DNA of 7,923 nucleotides from an uncultured Planctomycetaceae bacterium (GCA_937900985.1 CALCGM010000080.1:1-7923), one strand, 5' to 3'; shown: positions 1 to 6,605, numbered from the stretch's first letter. The notes: generated from the sequence alone by a model not told the origin. Program-made: numbers and translations.

Positions 1-395
1 TGCCGCCAGTAGAGCGTGAGATGCGAAGGATGCGTGTCGGGCGGCTGAAAATAGGGATCCCACAGCTCCACGGATGTATTGATGTACATCACGCCGTGGT
101 CGTGGCACCAGCTGATGATCTCGCAGCTGTCGATGTTCCAGGCGAGATCGATCACGAGATCGCCTTCCGATACCCGCTTGCCAAGGATCCGAGCCAGGCT
201 TCCATGCGTGATGCGATCCTTCACAAACGTGATGCCCTGGGCGATCCACGGAGCAAGCGCCTCGTCATCGGGATTGAAGTCGATGATCGTGATCGACTCG
301 GGCTTGATGCCCACATGCTTCAGGAGAATGGGAAGCGTGCAACGGGCGACCGAACCAAAACCGATGAAGAGAATCCGCTTGTCGTATGTGAGCAT
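1..395 (-). CDS. hss: Homospermidine synthase, N-terminal part (gene runs off the left edge)
   Basis: I translated the leftward frame by hand: it is open from an ATG at 395 to the window edge (131 codons, no stop). Residues 8-18 form a dinucleotide-binding loop (G12-F-G14-S-V-A17), and D39 ends the second strand, as expected for an NAD enzyme of the saccharopine dehydrogenase-like fold. The order that follows fits bacterial homospermidine synthase: a GTLPLI-like segment (TLPIL, 20-24), an SITIID strand, a GITFVKDRIT segment, GDLVIDLAWN, and a GVMYINTSVELW stretch matching the family's G-x-Y-I-(D/N)-T-x-x-E-x-W signature. The enzyme makes homospermidine from putrescine and a second aminobutyl donor, using NAD in the cytoplasm. 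The family is usually near 480 residues, so about three quarters is missing here. The related carboxy(nor)spermidine dehydrogenase is an alternative. It diverges from crcB. The Shine-Dalgarno is weak (AGCAGG a few bases upstream), so the ATG is the best but not a certain start. Confidence 0.75.
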   Translation of the reverse strand, partial: MLTYDKRILFIGFGSVARCTLPILLKHVGIKPESITIIDFNPDDEALAPWIAQGITFVKDRITHGSLARILGKRVSEGDLVIDLAWNIDSCEIISWCHDHGVMYINTSVELWDPYFQPPDTHPSHLTLYWR

Positions 396-598
396 CAGGG
401 CCTGCTTGCCGTTTGAGGAACGCGGACCGCCGCGCGGAAGCAGACCGCTGCGACACAGAAGAGAAGCCTCAGTATATCGACTTGTGGCTTGGCGGTCATG
501 CCCTGGTGCGATCGGGTGGTCTGCATGGCATGATGCTGTCGTCGTGCGATCGCTGGTCGCATCCACAACCACGGTTTCGAAACGCCACGGAACTCACC
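396..598. promoter_or_regulatory. Divergent intergenic region between hss and crcB
   Basis: These 203 bases separate two divergently transcribed genes and so should carry both promoters; I could not pick out convincing -35/-10 boxes. The clearest structure is a perfect 7-bp inverted repeat, TCATGCC at 496-502 and GGCATGA at 527-533, with a 24-nt loop. Frames that stay open through this stretch upstream of the crcB ATG show no recognisable protein and are treated as non-coding. A fluoride riboswitch was looked for and not found. Confidence 0.4.
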
Positions 599-985
599 AT
601 GACCTCGTCTGCTCACGTGCTCTGGCTGGTGGTTGCCGGCGCTGCTGGCGTGCTCTGCCGCGCTGGTGTTTCGACACTCGTTGGCCGCCTGGGCGGTGAT
701 GGCTTTCCGTGGGCCGTGACGATCGTCAACGTGACCGGCTCCTTCGCCTTCGCAGCGATCGCAGCAGCCACGCCGATACGGTTTCTGCCGACGGGCTTCG
801 AGAAGATTCTGCTGGTGGGCCTGCTCGGAGGCTTCACCACCTTTTCAAGCTTCTCCTACGAAACCGTCCGGCTCCTGCAGGCAGGCCACACCTCCACTGC
901 TGTGGGCTTCATCGCGGCCAACAACCTTGGAGGGCTGCTCGCGGTGTGGCTGGGCCTCACGGTCTTTGCGAGCCGAGCCGCATGA
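599..985 (+). CDS. crcB: CrcB/Fluc-type fluoride ion channel
   Basis: This is a 128-residue, very hydrophobic protein with four predicted membrane spans (about residues 6-27, 38-57, 68-88 and 100-122), the usual size for a Fluc subunit. Visible family motifs are G-A-A-G-V-L-C-R21 in the first helix, the pore asparagine N44 in TIVNVTGSF, and the broken-helix motif GLLGGFTTFSSFSYE at 74-88. That motif contains G77 and T80 (central sodium site in the family) and the phenylalanine box F82/F85, which agree even in numbering with characterised Fluc proteins. Fluc proteins work as antiparallel dual-topology dimers that let fluoride leave the cytoplasm; only one copy is present, as expected for a homodimer. 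The ATG at 599 is chosen because the first helix begins right after it; the in-frame upstream extension is not protein-like. The gene converges on the HAD gene with a 13-nt gap. Confidence 0.93.
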   Translation: MTSSAHVLWLVVAGAAGVLCRAGVSTLVGRLGGDGFPWAVTIVNVTGSFAFAAIAAATPIRFLPTGFEKILLVGLLGGFTTFSSFSYETVRLLQAGHTSTAVGFIAANNLGGLLAVWLGLTVFASRAA

Positions 986-998
986 CGCCCATCCGGGG

Positions 999-1625
999 CT
1001 ACAGGCCCATCCGCACACCGCGGCCGGCCAGCTGCTCGACAAGCTGTCGGGCGCCGGTGAACACTTCGGCGTCCCAGCCGGCTGCCCGGGCTGCCTCGAC
1101 ATGCGCGGGAATGTCGTCGCAGAAGAAGATGCGGTCTGCCGGCACCCCGGCCTTGGCGGCCGCTGCCTCGTAGATGGTCGGATGCGGCTTCATCGCCCCC
1201 ACTTCATAGCTGAGCACCAGCGGGCCGATGCCCCCCGGCAGGATGCCATACCGACAGCGAAGCAGGTGCTGCCAGTGGATGTCGCAGGTGTTGGAGAGAA
1301 TGCCCAGCGGCACGCCAGCCCGCTCGATCGCCGCGATCACCGGCAGCATCTCCGCGCGGAGCGTGAAGATGTCGCCTGCCGCCTGGGCCAGCGCATCGAC
1401 ATCGACATCGACCGCCGTCTCACGGACAAACTCCGCATGCAGCGTGTCCCAGGCGAGCAGGCCCGTCTCAATCCTTCGCGGCCGGTCGTCGGCTGTGAAA
1501 AACTGCTCGACGTCTCCCTCTGCCAGGCCCGTGATCGCGGCGACCTTCTGCCAGGCGAGAGCATGGTCGAAGTCGACGACCACACGACCAAGATCGAGAT
1601 AGATGAAGGCAGGACAGCGCACCAT
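999..1625 (-). CDS. HAD-superfamily (IA, YihX-like) sugar-phosphate phosphatase
   Basis: This 208-residue protein carries all four HAD motifs: I, nucleophile D11 in IYLDLGRVVVD; II, S111 in GILSNT; III, K146 in GAMKPHPTIY; IV, D170-D171 in FFCDDIPAH. The cap is a small helical insertion (about 20-85), typical of subclass IA. The DLG form of motif I, where the usual second aspartate is glycine, is shared with E. coli YihX (alpha-glucose-1-phosphate phosphatase) and relatives, so it is not a defect. A soluble Mg-dependent phosphatase acting on a small phosphorylated metabolite is likely; the substrate cannot be read from sequence. The ATG has GAGGAG two nucleotides upstream. It lies 56 nt downstream of the FHA-GAF-SpoIIE gene on the same strand, so co-transcription is likely, though no functional link is known. 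Confidence 0.85.
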   Translation of the reverse strand: MVRCPAFIYLDLGRVVVDFDHALAWQKVAAITGLAEGDVEQFFTADDRPRRIETGLLAWDTLHAEFVRETAVDVDVDALAQAAGDIFTLRAEMLPVIAAIERAGVPLGILSNTCDIHWQHLLRCRYGILPGGIGPLVLSYEVGAMKPHPTIYEAAAAKAGVPADRIFFCDDIPAHVEAARAAGWDAEVFTGARQLVEQLAGRGVRMGL

Positions 1626-1681
1626 TGCTCCTCACAGCCAAGTAGAAAGGCGAACACAGCCAACCGCTGCGGCGAGAATGC

Positions 1682-3352
1682 TCACGCCTGGCGGTGGATG
1701 CAGATCAGGCACATGTCGTCAGTCTGCACCTGGCCAGCAGTGTATCTCTCGACATCGGCGATGATTCTGCGACCGGTCTCTTCGGCTGATCCATCGGCCC
1801 CAGCAAGCACCGCGGTCAGTCGATGAAAGTCGTAGATCTCGCTCTCCACGTCCATCGCTTCGCTGATTCCATCGGTGTAGAGCACGAGCGTCGCCCCGGG
1901 CTGAATCTCAAACTGCAGGCTGCGGTAGCTGGCGTCGGGCTCCCAGCCAAGGGGAAGGCAGCCGAGGTCGCCCCCCACCAGCTCCACCCGGCCGTCAGGA
2001 TGACGAAGCGCCAAGGGCAGGTGGCCGGCATTCACGAGCGTGGCCTGCTGGGTGGACGGATCGATCACGCACACCATCACCGTGGCAAACCGTTCCTCCC
2101 ACTCGTTGCTGCAGAAGCTCGCGTTGATTCGGGCCACGGCCTCGGCCACGTCGCTTTCGGTGGCCACGGCCAAGGCGACCTTGCTCGACAGCGTGGCCAT
2201 CACCAGCGCTGCCGACACCCCCTTCCCCGAGACATCGGCCATGACCGCCACGACGCGACCATCGGGCAGCGGCACGTAGTCGTAGTAGTCGCCCCCCACC
2301 TGCCGAGCCGGAGAGTAGAAGTCAAAAATGTCGTAGCCGGGAATCACTGGCGGCTGCTTGGGCAGCATCCCCTGCTGAACCTGACGGGCCACGTCGAGAT
2401 CGCGGCGGAGTTTCTCGCGGCGAACGCGGTCTTCATGAGCCAGCGCCTGCTCGATGGCTCGGGCAGCCTGCTCAGCCAGGGAGGCCAGCACGTCGAGATC
2501 GTCGGGGCGAAAGCCATCGCTCAACTCACGAGAGTCGACCTGCAAGACCCCCAGGACATCGCCGCCGGCCCGGCCGATCGGGGCACACATCACAGAGCGA
2601 ATGTGGCAGGCGAGGATGCTCTCGTTCATGTTCAGCCGGGAATCACCCGTGGCGTCCGCCGAGAGAATCGCCTTGCGGCCGCGGACCACCTTTTCGATCA
2701 GGGAGCGGCTGAGCATCAGCGGGCCCGACTGCTCCGCTCGCATCTTGCGGGCCCGCAACACGGGCTTTCCCGACTCGCGATCGATCAGCAAGACAAACGC
2801 CCGCTCGGCTTTCGGAAAGATCGTAAAGAGTCCCTCCACCAGCCGCCCCGGCACGAGCTCCGGGTCGAGGGAAGCCCCGATCGCCACGCCAAGCTCGTTG
2901 GCCGCATGCAGCTTCGCCGCCGCGTTGCGATCGGCTTCGGCCGTGGAGTGAGGCCCTCGAAGGTCGACCTGCGAGACGACGACCGACTCATCGCCGGTGT
3001 CGAAAAACATCGTCGCCTCGGCCGGATGATGGGCTTCATCCGCCGCGCCGACAGCCCGGAGCGTGAGCTGCTGCCCACCGACACAGAGCTCGTCTCCGGC
3101 GTTCAGCAGTGTGGGCACGACCACCTGCTCCCCGTTGACGAACGTTCCGTTGCGTGAGCCGAGATCTTCCAGCGTGACGCTCGCCGCTCCACCGCGGGCC
3201 AGCGTGATCACCGCATGCTGTCGACTGACCGCCGACTCAGGGATCATCACATCGCACGAGGGATGTCGACCAAGAACAGTCCGCTCCTTTGTGAGCGGAT
3301 ACTGCTCTCCCGTGCCAGGACCGCCTTCAAGTTGCAGGTAGTATGCGTACAC
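1682..3352 (-). CDS. FHA-GAF-PP2C (SpoIIE/RsbU-type) serine/threonine phosphatase
   Basis: The protein has 556 residues in three modules. An N-terminal FHA domain (about 5-100) has G28-R29, S42-R43-Q44-H45 and N68-G69-T70, the residues that read phosphothreonine. A GAF sensor domain follows (about 150-303). A helical linker (about 303-332) ends in ARQVQQGMLP, the signature before RsbU-like phosphatase domains. The SpoIIE/PP2C domain (about 340-554) shows GGDYYD (D355), MADVSGKG (D373), NAGHLPL, GCLPLG, LYTDG (D494) and QTDDM (D545/D546), so the metal-binding set is intact. Relatives dephosphorylate STAS anti-sigma antagonists in partner switching; here FHA recognition could couple it to a Ser/Thr kinase. 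No kinase, STAS protein or sigma factor lies in this window. The start is GTG: an in-frame TGA at 3362-3364 leaves no earlier start, and the next ATG would cut away the first FHA strands. Confidence 0.92.
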   Translation of the reverse strand: MYAYYLQLEGGPGTGEQYPLTKERTVLGRHPSCDVMIPESAVSRQHAVITLARGGAASVTLEDLGSRNGTFVNGEQVVVPTLLNAGDELCVGGQQLTLRAVGAADEAHHPAEATMFFDTGDESVVVSQVDLRGPHSTAEADRNAAAKLHAANELGVAIGASLDPELVPGRLVEGLFTIFPKAERAFVLLIDRESGKPVLRARKMRAEQSGPLMLSRSLIEKVVRGRKAILSADATGDSRLNMNESILACHIRSVMCAPIGRAGGDVLGVLQVDSRELSDGFRPDDLDVLASLAEQAARAIEQALAHEDRVRREKLRRDLDVARQVQQGMLPKQPPVIPGYDIFDFYSPARQVGGDYYDYVPLPDGRVVAVMADVSGKGVSAALVMATLSSKVALAVATESDVAEAVARINASFCSNEWEERFATVMVCVIDPSTQQATLVNAGHLPLALRHPDGRVELVGGDLGCLPLGWEPDASYRSLQFEIQPGATLVLYTDGISEAMDVESEIYDFHRLTAVLAGADGSAEETGRRIIADVERYTAGQVQTDDMCLICIHRQA

Positions 3353-3509
3353 AGGGGGCTCTCAGTCCGCGACGACGGCTCAGACGCTGTTTGGGAAGCT
3401 GCTCCTAAGATACCGGGGCAGTCCCTCTGCACACCAGCAGCCCCACGAAGCCGGGAGCGTGAGCCCTTCCCGGTCCCCAATCCGCCAACGCCACTGACGA
3501 GACGCATTC
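3353..3509. promoter_or_regulatory. Divergent promoter region between the phosphatase gene and pncA
   Basis: These 157 bases lie between two divergent genes and must hold both 5' ends. No clear -35/-10 pair or strong ribosome binding site is visible: the phosphatase GTG is preceded by a CCCCCT run instead of a purine-rich site, and pncA has only GACGAGA ahead of its ATG. A 6-bp stem (CCGGGA at 3451-3456, TCCCGG at 3468-3473) sits upstream of pncA and could fold in its leader. Confidence 0.4.
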
Positions 3510-4154
3510 ATGCCCGCCAGCCCACCCGTGCTCGTCGTGGTTGATCCGCAGCGAGACTTTTTTCCCGGTGGCAAACTCGCCGTGCCGGGCGGCGACCGCA
3601 TCATCGAGCCCGTCAACGAGCTCGTGGGGATGTTTGCGTCGGTGGTCATCACCCAAGACTGGCATCCGTCAGGCCATGTCTCCTTCGCGGCCAGCCACCC
3701 TGGCTGCCAGGTCGGAGACCGTCTCTCGCTCCCTTATGGCGAGCAGCAGCTCTGGCCGGTGCACTGCGTGGCCGACACACCCGGAGCTGAGATTGATCCT
3801 CGGATTGCGGTGCCGCCCCATGCCAGGATCATCCGCAAGGGCACTCGGCCCTTGATCGACAGCTACTCCGGTTTTTTTGAGAACGATGGCGTCACGCCCG
3901 TCGGGCTCCACGACCTGCTCGTCGATCTCTCCGCAACGGCGATTGTCGTGGCGGGCCTGGCCACCGACGTGTGTGTGCTCGCCACCGTGCTCGACGCCTG
4001 CCGTCTCGGTTACGACGTGACCGTCGTGGACGAAGCCTCCGCGGGCATCGACGTCAACGGCTCGCTGAGCCGGGCCTGGACCCAGATGACCGCCGCAGCC
4101 GCACGCCGAGCCGCCACCGTCGCCGAGGCTGCGTTGTCAATGCGTCGCGGATAG
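3510..4154 (+). CDS. pncA: Nicotinamidase
   Basis: This 214-residue isochorismatase-fold protein resembles E. coli PncA along its whole length. The catalytic triad is visible: D12 (VVVDPQRDFF), K110 (RKG) and C155 (GLATDVCV). Metal ligands match D50 and H52 (TQDWHP), H56 and H85 (LWPVHCV). The stretches DSYSGFFEN and ATDVC are diagnostic. The enzyme hydrolyses nicotinamide to nicotinate and ammonia in the cytoplasm, feeding the Preiss-Handler NAD salvage route. The ATG fits the family N-terminus, where the first beta strand begins within ten residues. The gene stands alone: it diverges from the phosphatase gene on its left and converges on the tRNA-Pro unit on its right, so it is probably monocistronic. 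Nothing in it looks abnormal. Confidence 0.94.
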   Translation: MPASPPVLVVVDPQRDFFPGGKLAVPGGDRIIEPVNELVGMFASVVITQDWHPSGHVSFAASHPGCQVGDRLSLPYGEQQLWPVHCVADTPGAEIDPRIAVPPHARIIRKGTRPLIDSYSGFFENDGVTPVGLHDLLVDLSATAIVVAGLATDVCVLATVLDACRLGYDVTVVDEASAGIDVNGSLSRAWTQMTAAAARRAATVAEAALSMRRG

Positions 4155-4281
4155 GGCAACAGCATGCCGGGCTCTTTCCGAAGCGGTGCTCACGCAACGG
4201 CGCTTCAGCACGCGATGGCCACGGCCAACGGCCGAGCTGCCCCCGGCGTCACCGACGGCTGATCCCCGATCAGTCCCAAAG

Positions 4282-4310
4282 AAAAAATCCCCTCGTTTCC
4301 AAGGGGATTT
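4282..4310 (-). terminator. Intrinsic terminator of the tRNA-Pro transcript
   Basis: On the leftward strand, a perfect 8-bp stem AAATCCCC/GGGGATTT (arms 4303-4310 and 4285-4292) closes a 10-nt loop and runs into a T tract (4287 down to 4282), directly after the tRNA 3' end at 4317. On the rightward strand the stem is followed by CTGAAAT with no U tract, so efficient termination of pncA here is less likely. Confidence 0.85.
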
Positions 4311-4316
4311 CTGAAA

Positions 4317-4391
4317 TCGGGGCGACATGATTCGAACATGCGACCTCCTGGTCCCAAACCAGGCGCTCTAGCCAGGCTGAGCTACGCCCCG
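4317..4391 (-). tRNA. trnP-UGG: tRNA-Pro, anticodon UGG
   Basis: The leftward strand folds into a complete 75-nt cloverleaf. The acceptor is CGGGGCG/CGCCCCG with discriminator A. The D stem is GCTC/GAGC with an AGCCTGGCTA loop. The anticodon stem CCTGG/CCAGG encloses TTTGGGA, giving anticodon TGG (4356-4354). The variable loop is AGGTC. The T stem GCATG/CATGT (one G-T pair) carries loop TTCGAAT. The C at position 1 fits proline tRNAs, and UGG can read most or all CCN codons. CCA is not encoded (TTTC follows the discriminator) and must be added by the CCA-adding enzyme. It lies downstream of parB in the same direction and is followed by its own terminator. Confidence 0.97.
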
Positions 4392-4498
4392 TCGGCCCCC
4401 GCGACAGCCACAGGAGCGGCCGGCACGACGACGAATGCAGTCTAACCTGCGAGACCCGGGAACCGAAGGTGGGCCCGTTTTCTGCCCGCGGAATCGAC

Positions 4499-4557
4499 AC
4501 CAGCGGCGGCAGGCGACTGCCACCCTCGCCTGAAAAGCAGCCGCTGCCGCCGCTGGT
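4499..4557. repeat. Large inverted repeat (14-bp perfect arms) between parB and tRNA-Pro
   Basis: The arm ACCAGCGGCGGCAG at 4499-4512 is matched perfectly by its reverse complement at 4544-4557, with a 31-nt loop. Inside is a second perfect 7-bp stem, CAGGCGA 4510-4516 with TCGCCTG 4526-4532, which shares three bases with the outer left arm. The structure starts 22 nt after the parB stop codon. As RNA it could be a 3' stabilising hairpin or a terminator, but no U tract follows in either direction. Confidence 0.7.
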
Positions 4558-4579
4558 TGAACACGTCGTGCAGCCGCCG

Positions 4580-5587
4580 TCAGACGACTTCAGCGGTGAG
4601 AAACTCCAGCAGCCGCTGAAACTCCTCGGCATCGGCGAACGGAATCACGATCTTCCCGGAGCCCTTGCTCGTGGCTTGGACCACGACCTTCGTGCCGAGG
4701 GCCCTGCGAAGGTCGTTTTCCATGGCGGTGATCTGGGCGGGCCGCTTTGAGGCAGGCCGGCCCCCACGGCGGGCCCCCGCCGCTCCCTCGCCAAAGCCAT
4801 CGTCGTCTTCGTCGTTTCGCAGGATCTCCTTCACTTCCGCTTCCACGGCCCGCACGCTCAGCCCCTCATCGACGACACGGCGAGCCAGCCGCACCTGCTC
4901 AGGCTCGTCGCCGATCGGCAGCAGGGCCCGGGCGTGCCCCATCGAGATCGAGCCTGCCCGCAGCAGCTGCTGCACGTCGCCTGGCAGGTCGAGCAGCCGA
5001 ATCAGGTTGGCCACGGTGGAGCGATCCACCGAGAGCCGCTTGGCCAGCTCTTCTTGGGTGCACTGCCAGTTGGCGAGGTACTGCTTGAAGCTGGCAGCTT
5101 TCTCGAGGGCGTCGAGATCACGTCGCTGCAGGTTTTCCACGATCGCGATCTCGGCCATCTGCCGGTCGTCGACTTCGAGCACGCGAGCGAGGATGCTTGT
5201 CCAACCGTTCCGCCGGGCCGCCGCCAGCCGGCGCTGGCCGGCGATCAGCTGATAGCGATCGCCCTGCTGCCGGACGACGATCGGCTGCACGAGCCCGTGC
5301 TCGCGGATGCTTTCGGCCAGCTCCGCCAAGCCACCGTCGTCGAGCACACTCCGCGGCTGCCATGGGTTGGCATCGATCGAGGCGGCGGGGATCGTGTCGG
5401 CCGGCAGGCTGGCAACCGCCTGCTCAGCTGCTTCAGGCGAATGCAGAAAAAGTCGGGCGGCCGCCGCAGGGCTCGAACCACTCGCCGGGGGGGATGCGAC
5501 CGCCGCCGTGCCGTCGGTCTCGCCGCCGGGGCCGGTCCGGCCGAGCAGGGCTTCGAGTCCTCGTCCCAGGCGTCGTTGATTACTCAC
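4580..5587 (-). CDS. parB: ParB chromosome-segregation protein (CTP-dependent clamp)
   Basis: This 335-residue ParB has the full chromosomal layout. The N-terminal ParA-contact segment is basic (LGRGLEALLG, 7-16), followed by a loose Ala/Pro/Gly linker (17-65). The CTP-binding domain has NPWQPR (74-79), GLVQPIVVR (98-106), motif 2 GQRR (117-120) and motif 3 ENLQRRDL (151-158). The parS-reading helix-turn-helix is about 176-202 (TQEELAKRLSVDRSTVANL), with SMGHARALL at 215-223. An acidic hinge (258-268) leads to a C-terminal dimerisation domain (about 285-332). ParB loads at parS and slides as a clamp to build the centromere complex moved by ParA. Oddity: motif 2 is normally GERR and here residue 118 is Gln (CAG, 5236-5234). 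The GTG start overlaps the last 8 nt of parA, with GGAGG 9 nt upstream. Confidence 0.95.
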   Translation of the reverse strand: MSNQRRLGRGLEALLGRTGPGGETDGTAAVASPPASGSSPAAAARLFLHSPEAAEQAVASLPADTIPAASIDANPWQPRSVLDDGGLAELAESIREHGLVQPIVVRQQGDRYQLIAGQRRLAAARRNGWTSILARVLEVDDRQMAEIAIVENLQRRDLDALEKAASFKQYLANWQCTQEELAKRLSVDRSTVANLIRLLDLPGDVQQLLRAGSISMGHARALLPIGDEPEQVRLARRVVDEGLSVRAVEAEVKEILRNDEDDDGFGEGAAGARRGGRPASKRPAQITAMENDLRRALGTKVVVQATSKGSGKIVIPFADAEEFQRLLEFLTAEVV

Positions 5588-6455
5588 AGTCGCGTACCTC
5601 CATGCACAGTTCCGTGTAGGCGCGGGCTCCGGCCGACCGCGGGGCGTAGTCGAGCACGCTCATGGCGTGGCTGGGAGCTTCCGAGACCGACACGTCTCGC
5701 GGGATCACGGTGTCAAAAACGATCTCTCCAAAGAAGTCCCGCACCTCCGCTTCGACCTCGTGGGTGAGTTCGAGCGAGGCTTCATGCATCGTCAGAACGA
5801 TGCCTCCAAACTGAAGTCTTCCCGGACGGGCCTGCATCACGTCGCGGATCACCTCGATCATCTGCGTGAGCCCCTCGAGGGCAAAATACTCGCACTGAAT
5901 CGGCATCAAAACTTCCGTGCTGCCGGCGAGGGCTGTCCGCGTGAGGTCGCCAAGCGACGGCGGGCAGTCGATCAGGCAGTAGTCCCAGGCCCCAAGGCCG
6001 TGGGCCATGTGATGTTCGAGGACCGCCGATCCGCCGCGGGCGAGCTCGGCGATCCGTTCGACGTCGCGGACGCTGCGGCTGCCTGGTAATAAGGAGAGGT
6101 TTTCAATGCTCGTGGCGGTCACCGACTCAGCCAGAGCCCGCTCGCTCACCAGGGGATGCTCGGCGGCGGGCGTGCCTCCGCAGCCGGTGGTGGCATTGCA
6201 CTGCGGATCGAGATCGACCAGCAGCGTCCGCAGGCCGCCCTTGGCAAGGCCGGCAGCGAGGTTCGATGCGGTGGTGGTCTTGCCGACCCCCCCCTTCTGA
6301 TTCGCAACACACACGATCCGGCCCACGCTCGAATGCTTTCTTGACGACAGCCCCGCTTCCCCCTTCGCGAACCCGGCGAGCCCATCGCCAGATCCGGGCC
6401 CGCTCGGCACGACTGTTTCGCCGTGCACAAGCGGTGCACTCGGAATATCGGCCAT
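5580..6455 (-). CDS. parA: ParA/Soj-type chromosome-partitioning ATPase
   Basis: This 291-residue protein has a deviant Walker A motif QKGGVGKTT (53-61, signature lysine K54 and P-loop lysine K59), VDLDPQ (80-85, D83 the expected catalytic aspartate) and Walker B YCLIDCPPSLG (159-169). CEYFALEGLTQ (188-198) and IPRDVSVSEAPSH (251-263) are diagnostic of the Soj branch. ParA-ATP dimers bind the nucleoid and are released by ParB, moving parS-ParB complexes. Two features are odd. Residues 1-45 form a Gly/Ser/Pro-rich extension absent from Soj; no strong ribosome site precedes the ATG, and internal GTGs at codons 10 and 44 are possible starts. Also, S227 and S256 occupy the positions of Soj R189 and R218, the arginines implicated in nonspecific DNA binding. 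parB follows with an 8-nt overlap; the upstream gap to the cyclodeaminase-like gene is 150 nt. Confidence 0.95.
   Translation of the reverse strand: MADIPSAPLVHGETVVPSGPGSGDGLAGFAKGEAGLSSRKHSSVGRIVCVANQKGGVGKTTTASNLAAGLAKGGLRTLLVDLDPQCNATTGCGGTPAAEHPLVSERALAESVTATSIENLSLLPGSRSVRDVERIAELARGGSAVLEHHMAHGLGAWDYCLIDCPPSLGDLTRTALAGSTEVLMPIQCEYFALEGLTQMIEVIRDVMQARPGRLQFGGIVLTMHEASLELTHEVEAEVRDFFGEIVFDTVIPRDVSVSEAPSHAMSVLDYAPRSAGARAYTELCMEVRDCE
5597..5601 (-). promoter_or_regulatory. Ribosome binding site of parB inside parA
   Basis: GGAGG on the leftward strand lies within the last parA codons, 9 nt before the parB GTG at 5587. Together with the 8-nt parA/parB overlap it fixes the parB start and indicates translational coupling of the pair. 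Confidence 0.75.
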
Positions 6456-6605
6456 TCACGGAACGTTCGTCACGACGCGGTTGCTGAGGCGACAGAACCG
6501 GACTTCTGCGCAGAGTTGCCCAAACAGCCTGGCAAGATGTGCCGGCTGGCACGAGACGTCCGGTCACGAAGACACGACAACGACCGCCCCCAGCGGCGAC
6601 TGACC

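Noticed and set aside
490..545. Possible fluoride riboswitch (GGCGGTCATGCC ... GCATGATGCTGTC)
   Set aside because: Only loosely similar; the conserved GATG blocks and pseudoknot pairing are not satisfied by eye.
546..553. GCGATCGC octamer, resembling the cyanobacterial HIP1 repeat
   Set aside because: I noticed no repeated occurrence in the window, and such an octamer is plausible by chance in GC-rich DNA.
1590..1595. Loss of the second catalytic aspartate in HAD motif I (DLG in place of DxD)
   Set aside because: The DLG form is normal in the YihX-like subgroup, so it is not evidence of inactivity.
927..1826. A 299-codon rightward open frame overlapping crcB and opposite the HAD gene
   Set aside because: Overlaps crcB in another frame and lies antisense to a HAD protein with all four motifs; no recognisable protein features.
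1823..3157. A 444-codon rightward open frame opposite the FHA-GAF-SpoIIE gene
   Set aside because: It is a long antisense frame caused by high GC; its translation is rich in His, Arg and Gly with no domain, while the opposite strand encodes three intact modules.
4259..4273. Short hairpin CTGATC-CCC-GATCAG downstream of pncA as its terminator
   Set aside because: Only 6 bp with no U tract on the pncA strand; could easily be chance.
4270..4632. A 120-codon leftward open frame running through tRNA-Pro
   Set aside because: It crosses the complete tRNA gene and the 14-bp inverted repeat, so it cannot be a real coding sequence.
4934..5767. A 277-codon rightward open frame opposite parB/parA
   Set aside because: Antisense to two clearly recognisable proteins; no motif and low-complexity Arg/Ala/Gly composition toward its end.
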